The notes under the pieces: generated by a model
What the model saw: only the letters and a program-made list of their open reading frames with translations
What the model was told of the DNA's origin: nothing
Databases searched by the model: none
DNA from: Monodelphis domestica
Taxonomy: Eukaryota; Chordata; Mammalia; Didelphimorphia; Didelphidae
Length of the DNA stretch: 64,000 nt
Direction: 5' to 3'
NCBI RefSeq assembly: GCF_027887165.1
Contig: NC_077233.1
Span: 226,262,872 to 226,326,871, forward strand
Shown here: piece by piece, positions 1-12,261 of the stretch
Position numbering within the stretch: position 1 is the first letter of the stretch
Layout: the number at the start of each line of letters is the position of its first letter
Program-made: the position numbers and the translations under genes

Positions 1-7
1 TTAGTCC

Positions 8-160
8 CATGAAAAGCCTTCAGAGGTCAGGGAAGATCAAGATCCAACACCCCACCCCCACAGACTGCTGGACTTTAATCCAATCAAAAGCCTCCAGAGG
101 ACAGAAAAGCTCAACTCCAACACCCCTCCCCCACAGATTGTACTGAGAGATCTCCTGACA
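8..160 (+). repeat. Tandem repeat in L1 5' UTR, about 74-base period
   Basis: Two imperfect copies of a C/A-rich unit start near 12 and 86, both beginning with AAAAGCCT followed by TCCAGAGG-like sequence and both containing CCAACACC and CCCCCACAGA. They lie directly upstream of ORF1, where L1 families commonly carry promoter monomers. Promoter function is inferred from position only. Confidence 0.55.
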
Positions 161-256
161 AAGTCCAAGAGGGGAGACTGACAGAAAACCCCAAAACCAA
201 AAAAATGAGAGGAGCAAGAGCACAGACAACTGCAGGGAGTAAAGAAGGGGGTAAAT

Positions 257-1290
257 ATGAGCAAACAACAGAAAAAGAAAAAAGAAATTACAATTGACAG
301 TTTCTATACAGGCAATGAACAAGGAGCAAACAGAGCAGAGGAGAAGGAATCACCAAGCAATAAAACAAAAATCCTAGTGAATTTAAATACAGGCTTTGGA
401 AGAACTCAAAATGCAATTCAAAACACAATTAAGAGAGCCTGAAGACAATTGGGAAAAGAACTTAAAAACTAAGATGAGTCATCTGGAAACAAAAAATAGT
501 GTCTTGGAAGCCAAAATCAACCAGCTTGAAAATGAGTCAAAGGAGATGAAAGATGAGGCAAAAGAGATGAGAGATAAGGTAAAGAGAATGAAAGATGATG
601 TCCAAAGAAAATCAGACCAGAAGGAGAAGGATGATCAAAAAGCCAGGGATGCAATCCAGTCTTTAAGAACCAGAATACAACAACTAGAATTAAGTGACCT
701 CACAAGGCAGCAGGACACTATAAAAGAAAATCAAAATAATTAAAAAATTGAGGAAAATATGAAGCATATCATTCACAAAACAAAGGATTTAGAAAATCAT
801 TCAAGGAGAGACAATTTAAGAATCATTGGTCTACCAGAAGACCATGACAAAAGAAAAATCATGGACATAATACTACAGAAAATTATCCAAGAAAATTTCC
901 CTGATATTCTAGAACAAGAGGGAAAAGTGGAGATTGAAAGAATCCACAGATCACCTCCTATACTTAATCCCCAACTGACAGCACCCAGGAATGTTATAAC
1001 CAAATTCAAGAACTATCAGACCAAGGAAAAAATATTACAAGCTGCCAAGAAGAAGTCATTCAGATACCATGGAACCACCATGAGGATAACACAGGATCTG
1101 GCTGCATCTACACTGAAGGATTGAAAGGCATGGAATATGATATTCTGGAAAGCAAAGGAACTAGGTCTACAACCAAGAATCAACTATCCAGCAAAACTGA
1201 CTATATTCTTACAGGGGAAAGTATGGTCATTCAATAAAATAGAAGAATTCCAAGCATTTGTAAAGAAAAGACCAGACATGAACAGAAAAT
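257..1290 (+). pseudogene. L1 ORF1 (RNA-binding chaperone), broken
   Basis: Corresponds to L1 ORF1p, the trimeric nucleic-acid-binding protein of L1 particles. Open pieces are 257-442 (basic start MSKQQKKKK), 396-743 (a long charged coiled coil with repeated E/K-M-K/R-D heptads) and 759-1124 (RRM and C-terminal region, with RRDNLRIIGLPE and the later RNVITKF and QTKEKIL segments). The pieces lie in more than one frame. A stop follows the coiled coil near 741 and another interrupts the C-terminal part near 1122. The element cannot make a complete ORF1p. Confidence 0.9.
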
Positions 1291-2089
1291 TTGATTCCCA
1301 AGCACAGAACTGAAGAGAATCATCAAATGATAATTTAAAAAGAGGGAAAATAGAAAAAAATAAAACAAAATAAACAAAAAAAACTTTTTTTAAGAGACCC
1401 AAGAAAAAAATGATGTCTCCCTATAAGAAAAGAGGTCATTGGTAACTCTTAAAAATTGTTATTATCACCTGGGCAGCTAGAAGAATTACACTTAGAGGGA
1501 ACAGTGACAAACTGTATAGGATGAAATGACAAAATATAAATATGTATATCGATATATGTATGCATAAATACATATACATGTGCGTATATATGTGTATATA
1601 TATACAAGTAGAGCTAAAAAAGAGGTTAATGCTAAAAGAAATGGGAAAAGAAACAAAAGAGGGTAACGTTATATATCACAAAGAAGCTCATGGTGGGAGG
1701 GGGGGAAACAGTAATAGATTGAAAGGGTAAAGAGGTTGGAGATAAGAAATACTCAATTCTTATGTGAATTGAAATTGACCCAAAGAGAGAAGAACAATCC
1801 AATCCATTGGGGCAGAGAATAGATTTGTGCCCTATAGGGGAGTAGAATGGTAACAAACAGACTAGTGGGGAGGGAAGCAGTACAAGGGAGGGAGAGGGTG
1901 GGGGGAGTAATTTTAAAAAGACTGCAAAGAAAATAAGGGGGGAATAAGAAGGGAGGGGGTAGAAAGGAAAGTAAAATAAGGGTGGGAACTAGGGGGACTG
2001 ATTAAAAACAAACGGTGTAGAAGGAAATAGTGAAAGAAGAAAAGGCAGGACTAGGAGTAGAAATCAAAATGCTGGGAAATATACAGCTG
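1291..2089 (+). other. L1 inter-ORF spacer with AT-dinucleotide tract
   Basis: Purine-rich spacer between ORF1 and ORF2. It contains a (TA/TG)-rich stretch at about 1540-1610 and G-rich runs around 1690-1970. No separate gene is seen. Short open frames here have no recognisable domain. Confidence 0.6.
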
Positions 2090-5000
2090 GTAATCATAAC
2101 TCTGAATGTGAATGGAATGAACTCAACCATAAAACACAAGTGAATAGCAGAGTGGATTGGAATACAAAACCCTATCATATGTTGTCTACAAGAAACACAC
2201 ATGAGGAAGGTAGATACACATAAGGTGAAAGTAAGAGGATGGAGCCAAATCTATTGGGCATCAACTGATAAAAGAAGGCCGGAGTTGCAATCATGATATC
2301 TGACAAAGCCAAAGTAAAAATAAATCATTAAAAGAGATAGGGAAGGTAATTACATCCTGATAAAAGGGAGTATAGACAATGAGGAAATATCAGTACTCAA
2401 CATGTATGCACCAAATGACATAGCATCCAGATTTCTAAAGGAGAAACTAGTGGAGCTCAAGGATGAAATAGATAGAAAAACTATACTAGCAGGAGACCTG
2501 AACCTTCCTCTATCAGAACTAGATAAATCAAACCAAAAAATAAATAAGAAAGAGGTAAGATAAGTGAATGAAATCTTAGAAAAATTAGAGTTAGTAGATA
2601 TGTGGAGGAAAATGCGGACAAAAAGGAATACACTTTCTTTTCAGTAACACATGGTACATTCACAAAAATTGACCATGTATTAGGGCATAAAAAACATTGC
2701 AAACAAGTGCAAAAGAATAGACATAATAAATACAATGTTCTCAGGTCACAAGGCAATGAAAATAGTACTTAGCAATGGTACATGGAGAGGCAAATAAAAA
2801 ATTAATTGGAAATTAAACAATACAATTCTCCAAAACCGGTTAGTTAAAGAAAAAATCATAGAAACAATAATTTCATTGAAGAAAATGACAATGATTAGAC
2901 ATCCTTTCAAAACCTATGGGATGCAGCCAAAGCAGTACTCAGGGGGAAATTTATATCCTTGAGTTCATATATTAACACATTAGGGAGGACAGAAGTCAAT
3001 GAATTGGGCATGCAAATTAAAAAACTAGAAAGTGAACAAATTAAAAATCCTCAGATGAAGACTAAATTAAAGATCCTAAAAATCAAAGGAGAAATGAATA
3101 AAATTAAAAGTCAAAGAACTATTGATCTAATAAATAAGACTAGAAGCTGGGACTTTGAAAAAACAAAATAGACAAAGTACTGGTCAGTCTAATTAAAAAA
3201 AAGGAAAGAAGAACACCAAATTGACAGTATGCAAGATGAAAAGGGAGACCTTACCTCTAATGAAGAGGAAATTAAGGCAATCATTAAAAACTATTATGAC
3301 CTATTATATGGCAACAATTATGGCAATCTAGGTGATATGGATGAATATTTACAAAAATATACATTGCATAGACTAATAGAGGAAGAAATGGATTACCTAA
3401 ACAATCCCATATCAGAAAAAGAAATTGAACAAACCATCAAAGAACTCCCTAAGAAAAAATCCCCAGGTCCAGATGGATTCACAAATGAATTCTATAAAAC
3501 ATTCAAAGAACAACTAATCCCAATATTATACAAACTATCTGACAGAATAAGCTAAGGAGGAATTCTACCAAATTCATTTTACAACACAAATATGGTACTG
3601 ATCCCAAAGCCAGGCAGGTCAAAAACAGAGAAAGAAAACTATAGACCAATCTCCTTAATGAATATAGATGCAAAAATCTTAAATAGGATACTAGCAAAAA
3701 GACTCCAGCAAGTCATCACAAGGAATATTCACTATGACCAGGTAGAATTCATACCAAGAATGCAAGGATGGTTCAATATTAGGAAAACCATCCACATAAT
3801 TGACCATATTAACAAGCAAACTGACAAAAATCACATGATTATCTCACTAGGTGAAGAAAAAGCCTTTGACAAAATACATCACCCATTCCTATTGAAAACA
3901 CTAGAAAGTATAGGAATAGAAGGGTCTTTCCTAAAAATAATAAACATATATCTAAAACCATCAGCGAACATCATCTGAAAAGGGGATAAATTAGAAACCT
4001 TCCCAATAAGATCAGGAGTGAGATAAGGATACCCATTATCACCTGTACTATTTAACATTGTACTAGAAACACTAGCAGTAGCAATTAGAGAAGAAAAAGA
4101 AATTGAAGGTATTAAAATAGGCAATGAAGAGGCCAAGCTATTACTCTTTGCAGATGATATGATGGTCTACTTAAAGAATCCTAGAGGAGGCATCTGGGAG
4201 TTCAGTGGATTGAGAGTCAGGCCTAGAGATGGGAGGTCCTAGGTTCAAATTTGGCCTCAGACACTTCCCAGCTGTGCTGGGCAAGTCACTTGACCCCCAT
4301 TGCCTAGCCCTTGCCACTCTTCTCCCTTGGAGACAGTACACAGTATTGACTCCAAGATGGAAGGTAAGGGTTTAAAAAAAAAAAGAATCCTAGAGAATCA
4401 ACCAAAAAACTAGTAGAAATAATCAACAACTTCAGCAAAGTTGTAGGATATAAAATAAACCCACATAACTCATCAGCATTTCTATATATCTCCAACCCAT
4501 CTCAGCAGCAAGAATTAGAAAGAGAAATTCCATTTAAAATCACCCTAGACAATATAAAATACTTAGGAATCTATCTGCCAAGACAAACACAGGAACTATA
4601 TGAATACAACTACAAAACACTCTCCACACAATTAAACTAGATCTAAACAATTGGAAAAACATTGATTGTACATGGGTAGGATGAGTTAACATAATAAAAA
4701 TGACAATCCTACACAAATCAATTTACTTATTTAGTGCCATATCCATTGAACTACCAAAAAACTTTTTTTACTGAATTAGAAAAAAACCATAACAAAGTTC
4801 ATTTGGAAGAACAAAAGATCAAAGATATCCAGGGAAATCATGAAAAAAAAAATGCAAAGCAAGGAGGACTTGCAGTCTCAGATCTCAAACTATACTATAA
4901 AACAATTTGGTACTGGCTAAGAGACAAAAAGGAGGATCAGTGAAATAGACTTGGGGTAAATGACCTCAGCAAGACAGTCTACGATAAGCCCAAAGAACCC

Positions 5001-5963
5001 AATTTTGGGGACCAAAACCCACTATTTGATAAAAACTTCTGGGAAAATTGGAAGACAGTATGGGAGAGATTAGGTTTGAATCAACATCTCACACCCTACA
5101 CCAAGATAAACTCAGAATGGGTGAATGACCTGAATATAAAAAGGAAACTCTAAGCAAATTAGGTGAACACAGAATAGTATACTTGTCAGATCTTTGGGAA
5201 AGGAAAGACTTTAAAACCAAGCAAGAGCTAGAAAAAATCACAAAATGTAAAATCAATAATTTTGATTACATCAAATTAAAAAGGTTTTGTACAAACAAAA
5301 CTAATGCATCCAAAATTAGAAGGGAAACAACAAATTGGAAAACAATCTTCATTACAAAAACCTCTGACAAAGGTCTAATTACTCAAATTTATAAAGACCT
5401 AAACCAATTGTACAAAAAATGAAGCCATTCTCCGATTGATAAATGGGCAAAAGACATGAACAGGCAATTTTCAGTCAAAGAAATAAAAACTTAATAAGCA
5501 CATGAAAAAGTGTTCTAAATATCTTATAATCAGAGAAATGCAAATCAAAACAACTCTGAGGTATCACCTCACACCTAGCAGATTGACTAACATGACAGCA
5601 GTGGAAAGTATTGAATGCTGGAGGAGATGTGGCAAAGTGGGGACATTAATGCATTGCTGGTGGAGTTGTGAACTGATCCAACCATTCTGGAGGGTAATTT
5701 GGAACTATGCCCAAAGGGCGATAAAAGACTGTCTGCCCTTTGATCCAGCCATAGCACTGCTGGGTTTATACCCCAAAGAGATAATAAGGGAAAAGACCTG
5801 TACAAAAATATTCATAGCCACGTTCTTTGTGGTGGCAAAAAATTGGAAAATGAGAGGATGCCCTTCAGTTAGGGAATGGCTGAACAAATTGTGGTATCTG
5901 TTAGTGTTGGAATACTATTGTGTTCAAAGGAATAATAAAGTGGAGGAATTCCATGGGGACTGA
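2090..5963 (+). pseudogene. L1 ORF2 (endonuclease/reverse transcriptase), broken
   Basis: Remnant of the L1 ORF2 polyprotein. An APE-type endonuclease region covers about 2090-2790 and includes an LNVNGMN-like start and a CLQETHMR-like segment. The reverse transcriptase region spans about 3230-4700, with [15 protein letters not shown] near 3450-3500, a LIPKPGR motif near 3600, EKAFDKI near 3860 and FADDMM near 4150. The C-terminal region (about 4730-5963) has the [17 protein letters not shown] cysteine-rich segment near 5620. Many frame breaks and stops separate the pieces, and a SINE splits the region just after FADD. Inactive. Confidence 0.93.
4173..4395 (+). mobile_element. tRNA-derived marsupial SINE inserted in L1 ORF2, with TSDs
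   Basis: The SINE body is 4187-4381. It shows a GTTCAGTGGATTGAGAG-type head, a B-box-like GGTTCAAAT, the GGGCAAGTCACTTGACCCCC core, and a tail reading AAGGTAAGGGTTT followed by A. Perfect 14-base direct repeats (AAAGAATCCTAGAG) flank it at 4173-4186 and 4382-4395, the target-site duplication expected of L1-driven insertion. Removing one repeat restores continuous L1 sequence, so the SINE postdates the L1. Confidence 0.95.
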
Positions 5964-6422
5964 AACAACCTCCAGGAACTGATGCAGAGTGAAAGGAGTA
6001 GAACAAGGAAAATATTGATGATAGAGACTGATACACTGTGGTACAATCGAATGTAATGGACTTCTCCATTAGTGGTAATGCAGTGAGCCTGAAGAACTTG
6101 GAGGGATATAGGAGAAAAAAACACTATCCACATTCAGAGGAAAAACTATGGGAGTAGAAACACTGAAGAAAAACAACTGCTTGGATGTATGGGTCGAGGG
6201 GATATGATTGGGGATGTAGACTCTAAAGGAACATCCTAGTGTAAACACCAACAACCTGAAATAGGTTTTGATCAAGGACACATTTAGTACCCAATGAAAC
6301 TGCATGTCAGCTGCAGAAAGGGTGGGTGGAGGGGAGGGAGGGAAATAATGTGATTTTTTAAACAAGGAATAATGTTCTAAATTGACAAAATAAATTAATT
6401 CAAATGAAATTTTTTAAAAAAG
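5964..6422 (+). other. L1 3' UTR and A-rich end
   Basis: Sequence after ORF2 matches, in reverse complement, the 26194-26530 end of the other large L1. It includes a G-rich stretch (about 6318-6345), typical of L1 3' UTRs, and ends in AAATTAATTC- and A-rich DNA near 6422. Confidence 0.75.
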
Positions 6423-6621
6423 AACCTCCAAACTATAGGATGCAACCCTGGTATTCTCCAGTAAGATTCTTTATTTGGGTTTGGAGGAATATCCCATGTC
6501 AAACACTGAACAAATTGCTTTTTGAAATTGACCCAGAGAAAGAACTGCTAAATAAAAATAAGCAAGACATAGTTTTATATATTCTTATATCTTTTTGCCA
6601 AACTACCTTCTCTTGTGTAAA

Positions 6622-6877
6622 AAATGGAGGGACAGGGGGAAGCTGGGTAGCTCAGTGGATTGAGAGCCAGATCCACAGATGAGAGGTCCTGGGGTCAAAT
6701 CTGGTCTCAGACACTTCCCAGATGTGACCCTGGGCAAGTCACTTGACCCCCATTGCCTATCCCTTACCACTCTTCTGCCTTGGAGCCAATACACAGTATT
6801 GACTCCAAGATGGAAGGTAAGGGTTTTTAAAAATAAAAAAATAATAATAAATAAACTTTTTTTTAAATGGAGGGACA
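6622..6877 (+). mobile_element. tRNA-derived marsupial SINE with TSDs
   Basis: Body 6635-6864, in the same family as 4187-4381: GGTAGCTCAGTGGATTGAGAG head, GGTCAAATCTGG B-box region, GGGCAAGTCACTTGACCCCC core, tail AAGGTAAGGG then an A/T-rich end. Identical 13-base flanking repeats (AAATGGAGGGACA) lie at 6622-6634 and 6865-6877. It is a complete insertion in DNA just downstream of the L1. Confidence 0.95.
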
Positions 6878-8240
6878 AAGGGAGATATCTGGGAATTTTA
6901 ATGTAATAAACAAATTTATTTTAATTAAATTTTTAAATGTTTAATTAAAATCAAAACTAAAAAAAGATGGCCCAGAAGATGTTCCCTTCAACTCCTTCTG
7001 CCTATGCTTCTTGCCACATTCAGTCCTACCAAGAGACCTCATGTAGTCACCAAATGAAAACAATTATTCTGATCATTCCCTCCTACCTTGCATTAGCTTT
7101 CTGCCCCTCCAAGAAAATTCCTCTAAAAATGCTACCTAAATGAATGAAAACAGAAAGAATTCTAACTCAGTGGCTACCAAAATGGACTCATCAGCCCAGG
7201 GAACATGTCACCAGGTGGGGTGCCCAAAGTTCACTTGTGTCAAGAACAAGATGAATCCCTTTGTTCCAACAAAGAACACCTAACGTGTCCTTTTTGGGTC
7301 TTTTTTCCTTTTTCTTAACCAGCTTTGCTAACTGTGGCCGATTAGGCTTTGTAAGGATTTCCAGTTCAATCATCACAAAATATGATGGTAACGAGCTACT
7401 CAGCAGTCTGTCTCTGTCAGATGGTAATAGAAAAGAGTCTTTGTCTCTGTTCTCTCTGCTTGGAGACTGCAGATATGCCAGTTCTCATTATACCTTGATA
7501 GAAACAAAACCCATTAGCACAGGTGCTGTAGATTTTAATGAGGGAGACAAGTAAGAACTAATCCAGGTCAATTAGAAGGAAACTGCTACACTGTAGCTGA
7601 AACTGATAACAATCTAATTAGGTTCCTATCAATGGACTATTTCAGGGCTGCATTGTGTGTTGGAATGCATAATCGTCTGTTACCTAAATGACTTTAATGT
7701 GATTCAGAGGCAGCAAGACGACTGTGTGTATGTAGGCTGCAGCTCTAGAATGTGTTAACAATCATTGAGAGCCTGTTCTTTGGTGAAGAGAACAAATACC
7801 AGGGAGCCCTTTGTCTGGATTAAGACTCAGGCCCTGTCTGAGGAATCCAACGGAAATGACAAAAAAGGGGCATGAGATGTACAAGGGAGAGATCAAAGCA
7901 AGAATTCCACCCATTCCAAAGTCAGCCAATCATTTGCCAGAATTTAATCATAAGAGCAACATGCTAAGACCTGAAGCATCAGCTAATGGGTCGAGTGAGA
8001 CCCTAGAAACATTTGAAAGTGAGTGGGGCCAGAATGGATTCCATGGACCGGGAAAGTCAGAGAGCTGGCTTTTGCTTACTCACAAATTAGCCTCCTTTTC
8101 AAATTTGCCTTCTTCATAGAGCATCATCTGGCTCTGCCACCACTCTCAGAAGAGTCAAAGCTACAAATGATTCAAAGGACAAATAGAAAACGACATTGAA
8201 CACTCTTGTGGCTGCACCATCTCATTGGTGGGTAATCCTT
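6878..8240. other. Single-copy DNA, no gene; possible conserved element
   Basis: No repeat family or splice-bounded coding sequence is recognised. Open frames here (for example 7261-7554 and 7811-8119) have no known domain. The part 7330-7800 looks evenly composed and carries several homeodomain-type sites, including the palindrome CTAATTAG near 7613 and CAATTAG near 7570. It could be a regulatory element, but nothing in the sequence proves it. Confidence 0.4.
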
Positions 8241-8252
8241 AAAGTAACGAAT

Positions 8253-8390
8253 TGACAAGCATTTATTAAGCACCTACCATGTGCTGTGTACTGCACTAAC
8301 ACTCCAGGGAAACACTATAGAACTGAAAGAATTCCTGACCTGAAGAAAGACGTTCTACTGGGGCAGAAAACATGAAAGATAGATTAGATA
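8253..8390 (-). mobile_element. L2 LINE 3' end fragment
   Basis: Reads CATTTATTAAGCACCTACCATGTG-like sequence on the plus strand, the reverse complement of the L2 3' terminus. A degraded match to the adjoining L2 3' region follows. It is truncated and old. Confidence 0.75.
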
Positions 8391-8412
8391 GATAGACAGA
8401 CAGACAGATAAA
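8378..8412. repeat. GATA/GACA microsatellite
   Basis: Imperfect tetranucleotide run of GATA units passing into GACA units, directly after the L2 fragment. Confidence 0.8.
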
Positions 8413-10727
8413 TTGGAATGTGGATTCAAAGATATTTAGTTTAACAGGAAAAAATAGTTACTTTCTCTTTGAAGGCTCTCACCTCATGAAGGTAGAGCCC
8501 ACTCTTTCCCAACTCTTTCCTTCTGCCATGTGCTGTGACTTTCTCTTAGTCTTCCTTCACCCAGGAGTAGATCTCTTATGGAATAATAAAAGAAACATGA
8601 GTGGGAGTGAACTTGCCTGAGACACCTACCTCTAGAAGTGTCTCTTGTTCTTTACTCAGGCAGTCTCCAGCCACCACTTTAATCTGTTTACTTCTTGATT
8701 CAAACTTTTGGCAAGGAGCAGTGCCAGTTTAGCATTAGCTCCACTTTAAAAATATGGTAATCCATAAGATTCTATCCCATTTTGCTTAGGAGTCCCCAGT
8801 TGATAGAAGAGAAGAAAAAAATCTCCTACCTGTCTCTATCCATTGCTCAAATTTTGCCTCCCTCTTTTTGTAATTTTTACATTATATGGCTGGCAAGTTC
8901 AAATCTAATTAAACAGAAATTATAAATATGACTTTAAAGAACAAGAAAACTGTCCACTGAGGCAGAGAGGAAAAGAGAGTTAATCATACACTGGGTACCT
9001 ATTCTCTGGAATGGAAAGTCAGCCAGCCAATAATATATGATGATCAATTGTGAATGACTTAACTATTATCAGCAAGACAAGGATCCAGGACAGCTCCAAG
9101 GGACTCATGACCAAAAAGGCTATCCATTGCCATAGAAGGATGAAAAGTAAAGCATACCTTTCTTCACTTTATTTCTTCCATGAATTTTTCTCTAGAACAA
9201 GCACTCTACTGTGCCACCTTTATATAATTCTATAATAATATGTATAATGTATCTGTTATATTCCTTTTCTAGGCTGTGAATTCCTTATCTAAGCTTTGCA
9301 TTGTCCCCTCCATTACCTAGTGGTGTTTTGTACATAGTAGGAGGTTAATAAAACAAGAGAGGCCTGGTAGAAATAAGGTAGAGACAGGAGAGAAGAATTG
9401 GGATTGGGAAATAAGTAAGCAAACCCTCCTTCTCCTCTTAATCTCCACTTCCTGAATTTTTTTCAGGTGATAAAATATAGTACCTGCTTTCCCTGGGACT
9501 CTATTTCATTAGTTCTCAGTTATGCCAGGTGTGAAAGATTTGTGGTTCTAATCCACTGTCAGATTGAATCAACAGCTTGCCTTTCAGACACAGTCATGAC
9601 TAGAGGCAGGCAAGTTAGACAGTCAGTCAGTCACCCAGGTGCAACACTGGGTTGGGGGAAAGATAGGAGAGAGAAACACAATAAGAGAATGTTTTACAAT
9701 TTCTTTTAATAAATTCATCTATTTTCATATCAGTCAAGTCCTATTTTCCATGTCTTAGCAATATTTATTTAGTGATAAGCTAAGTTGTATTGCTGTGGTG
9801 AAGACCTGTTGCCTCCCCATAACACAAAGAAGTACAATTTTCAGACCGTGGTTAGGAAGCCCAAATGTCTTATCTAACCCCCTTCAAACCACAAAGTATA
9901 TTACCAAGGACTTCCTTCACTGGTCAATGAAAAAAGTCCATTTTTAAAAGGTCTATTTTCATCTAGTAACTTAGGAATTAAACATTTGACTTGGGAAAGT
10001 CTTCTCTTCTATTGACTTAATGAGACAAGGTCCCTAATTCTGTTCTAAGACTATAAGCCATCTCAGAGAAATCTTCACAATACCTTCAACCTCTTTATCC
10101 AAAATCCTCTTATGATTTATAAAGTCTGAGGAGAGGCCTTTGGTGCCCCTCTACTTGAGGGTCCTACATTAGAAACTATGACCCTGAGTCTGAGAGAATT
10201 TATTTCTGTTTTGTTGTGACTAAATTGTTTTTACTTTGGTTAACATGATCCTGAGATGACCATGTGGGTAAATTAGCCATTATCTTCCAAATGGCCCATT
10301 TTATAAGGGATTTGTACAAACCAGGATCATCATAGCTCCTTGGAATCTTGTTTACCCTCCAGATAGATTGTAAGATGTTGAAGGGCAGGACTTTTTATTC
10401 TTTTTAAAACCTTCATAGAGGGATAATTTTATAAAAGATAGCAAGAACAGAAATACAAAAAATTCTACCACACTTGGGAGGTACACTCTCCCCTGGACCA
10501 CTTCAGTCCCTAGAAAGAATGAACTTGTGCGTTTGCCTCACCAAATTCATTTCCAAATGTCCACTAGATTAGTCTAACCTTATTTCGTTAACTAAATTCA
10601 GTTAACTGAAGAACTCTAACACTGGGCTGGGAACTACTGTAGGTCATTCTGCAGGGCCTTAATGCTGATATTTCTGACCATAAAATCCAGTATGGATTTC
10701 ACTCCTAGACTTCCTAGGGAATCACTC
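8413..10727. other. Mostly unclassified intergenic DNA
   Basis: No gene is recognised. A worn L2-like 3' end (plus strand) is likely at about 9265-9355, ending in TAGTAGGAGGTTAATAAAAC. Elsewhere no repeat family is recognised with confidence. Short open frames (8420-8620, 9050-9235, 9467-9709) lack domains and are treated as chance. Confidence 0.35.
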
Positions 10728-11865
10728 TCTTGATTTTTTGTTTATTTTTTCATTACTTTTATCTAGTTCTGATAAGGGAAGGTTGAGGTTCCCCACTAGT
10801 ATGGTTTTACTGTGTGTTTCCTCCATAAGCTCCTTTAGTTTCTCCTTTAAAAATCTGGGGGCTTTACCATTTGGTGCATATATGTTAAGTATTTTTATTG
10901 CTTCATTATCTATACTAACTTTTATTAAGATGTTAATACCTTCCTAATCTCTTTTAATCGAATTTATTTTTGCTTTGGCTTTGTCTGAGATCATGAGTGT
11001 TATTCCTGCTATTTGAATCTCTTTCCCTTTGTTCTATGTGTTTCTACCTGTTTCAAATGTGTTTCTTGTAAACAACATATCACAGGATTCTGATTTTTAT
11101 CTACTCTGCTATCTATTTCCATTTGATTGGTTAGTCCATCCCATTTGCATTCACAGTTATGATTATCATCTGTGTATTCCCCTCCATCTTATTTTCACCT
11201 TTTAATACTGTTCTTTTTTCTTTCACTCTATCCCTCCACATAAGTGTTTTGCTTTTTACCATTCCCCTCCCTTATATTACTCCCCTTTCCTCTACCCCCT
11301 TTCTTTTTCTCTTCTACTTCTCTACAGAGTAAGATAGGATTCTATACCCCACAGAATATTCCCTCTCTGAGTCAATTCCAACAAGAGTAAGATTACCTAT
11401 CACCACCCTCATCCTCCCCTCCATTTTTATAGTTATTTTTCCCTATACCTCTTTATGTGATACCCCATTTTAATGCTCTCTTCCCATTTCTCTCAATGCA
11501 ATCCCTCTTTTTTAGCCCTTGATTATTTTTTGCTTATCATTCTATATAGCTTACTACCACACCCTCTGTCTGTATATACTTCTAGCTACTATGATAATGA
11601 TAAAATTTTTGAGTTACAAATATTATCTTTCCATATAGAAATATAAATAATTTGACTTCATTGAATCCCTTAATTTTTTTTTCTTTCTCATTTACTTTTG
11701 TATGTTTTTCTTGAATTTTGTATATGGACATTAGATTTTCTGTTTTGGTCTGGTCTTTTCTTCAGGAATGCTTGGAAATCTTCTATTTTATTAAATGACC
11801 ATATTTTCCCCAGAATATATTCAATTTCAATGGATAAGTGATTCTTGGTTGTAAGTTCCCCTATG
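10728..11865 (-). mobile_element. L1 LINE fragment (ORF2 start back into ORF1)
   Basis: In reverse complement this aligns by eye with 29850-31010 of the large minus-strand L1. It covers the endonuclease part of ORF2 (CCCCACTAGTATGGTTTTAC on the plus strand matches the ORF2 region near 29900), the pyrimidine-rich inter-ORF spacer (about 11200-11600) and the end of ORF1. Both ends are truncated and no flanking duplication is visible. Open frames are short, so it is inactive. Confidence 0.85.
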
Positions 11866-12261
11866 CCTGGGCAGCCTGGCCATCTCCATATCTGTTTTAA
11901 TTTGACAGCATCCAGGAGAGGAGGTCTTTGCTACCAAAACAAATTAAGGACATATTGCTCCGGACATTCCTGCTTTGGGTCCCTTCTCAAACAGCGTATG
12001 GTACCCTAAATTGTGGTGATCCAAGGTGGTCCAGTAGAGGAAACAGGCAGGTGATTAAATTACTGAAAGATGGAGAAGAGACCCAAACCCAAAGGTTTCT
12101 CAGAATACCTCCTCTTACCAGTGAGGTAATTATAGACTAAACATCAAGTTTAAAGAAATGTCATTGTAAAATTTTAGGAACCAATACATCAAAGAAAATA
12201 TCCAGATTTAAGTGCTAATTTTTTAAAATATGTTTGTGTTTCTTTGTATGGACCCATGATA

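Larger units (their letters stand above)
1..6422 (+). mobile_element. L1 LINE, near full length, 5' end outside the window
   Basis: An L1 retrotransposon in sense orientation. Residual 5' UTR (1-256) is followed by ORF1 (about 257-1290), an A/G-rich inter-ORF spacer, ORF2 (about 2090-5960), a 3' UTR and an A-rich end near 6422. ORF1 and ORF2 are described separately. Both are broken into many short open stretches by stops and frameshifts, so the copy is inactive. A SINE with target-site duplications sits inside ORF2 at 4187-4381, so it is younger than this L1. The family assignment rests on the ORF2 motifs and on clear similarity to the minus-strand L1 at 26194-32498. The ORF1 N-terminal region differs from that copy, suggesting another subfamily. 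Confidence 0.95.
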
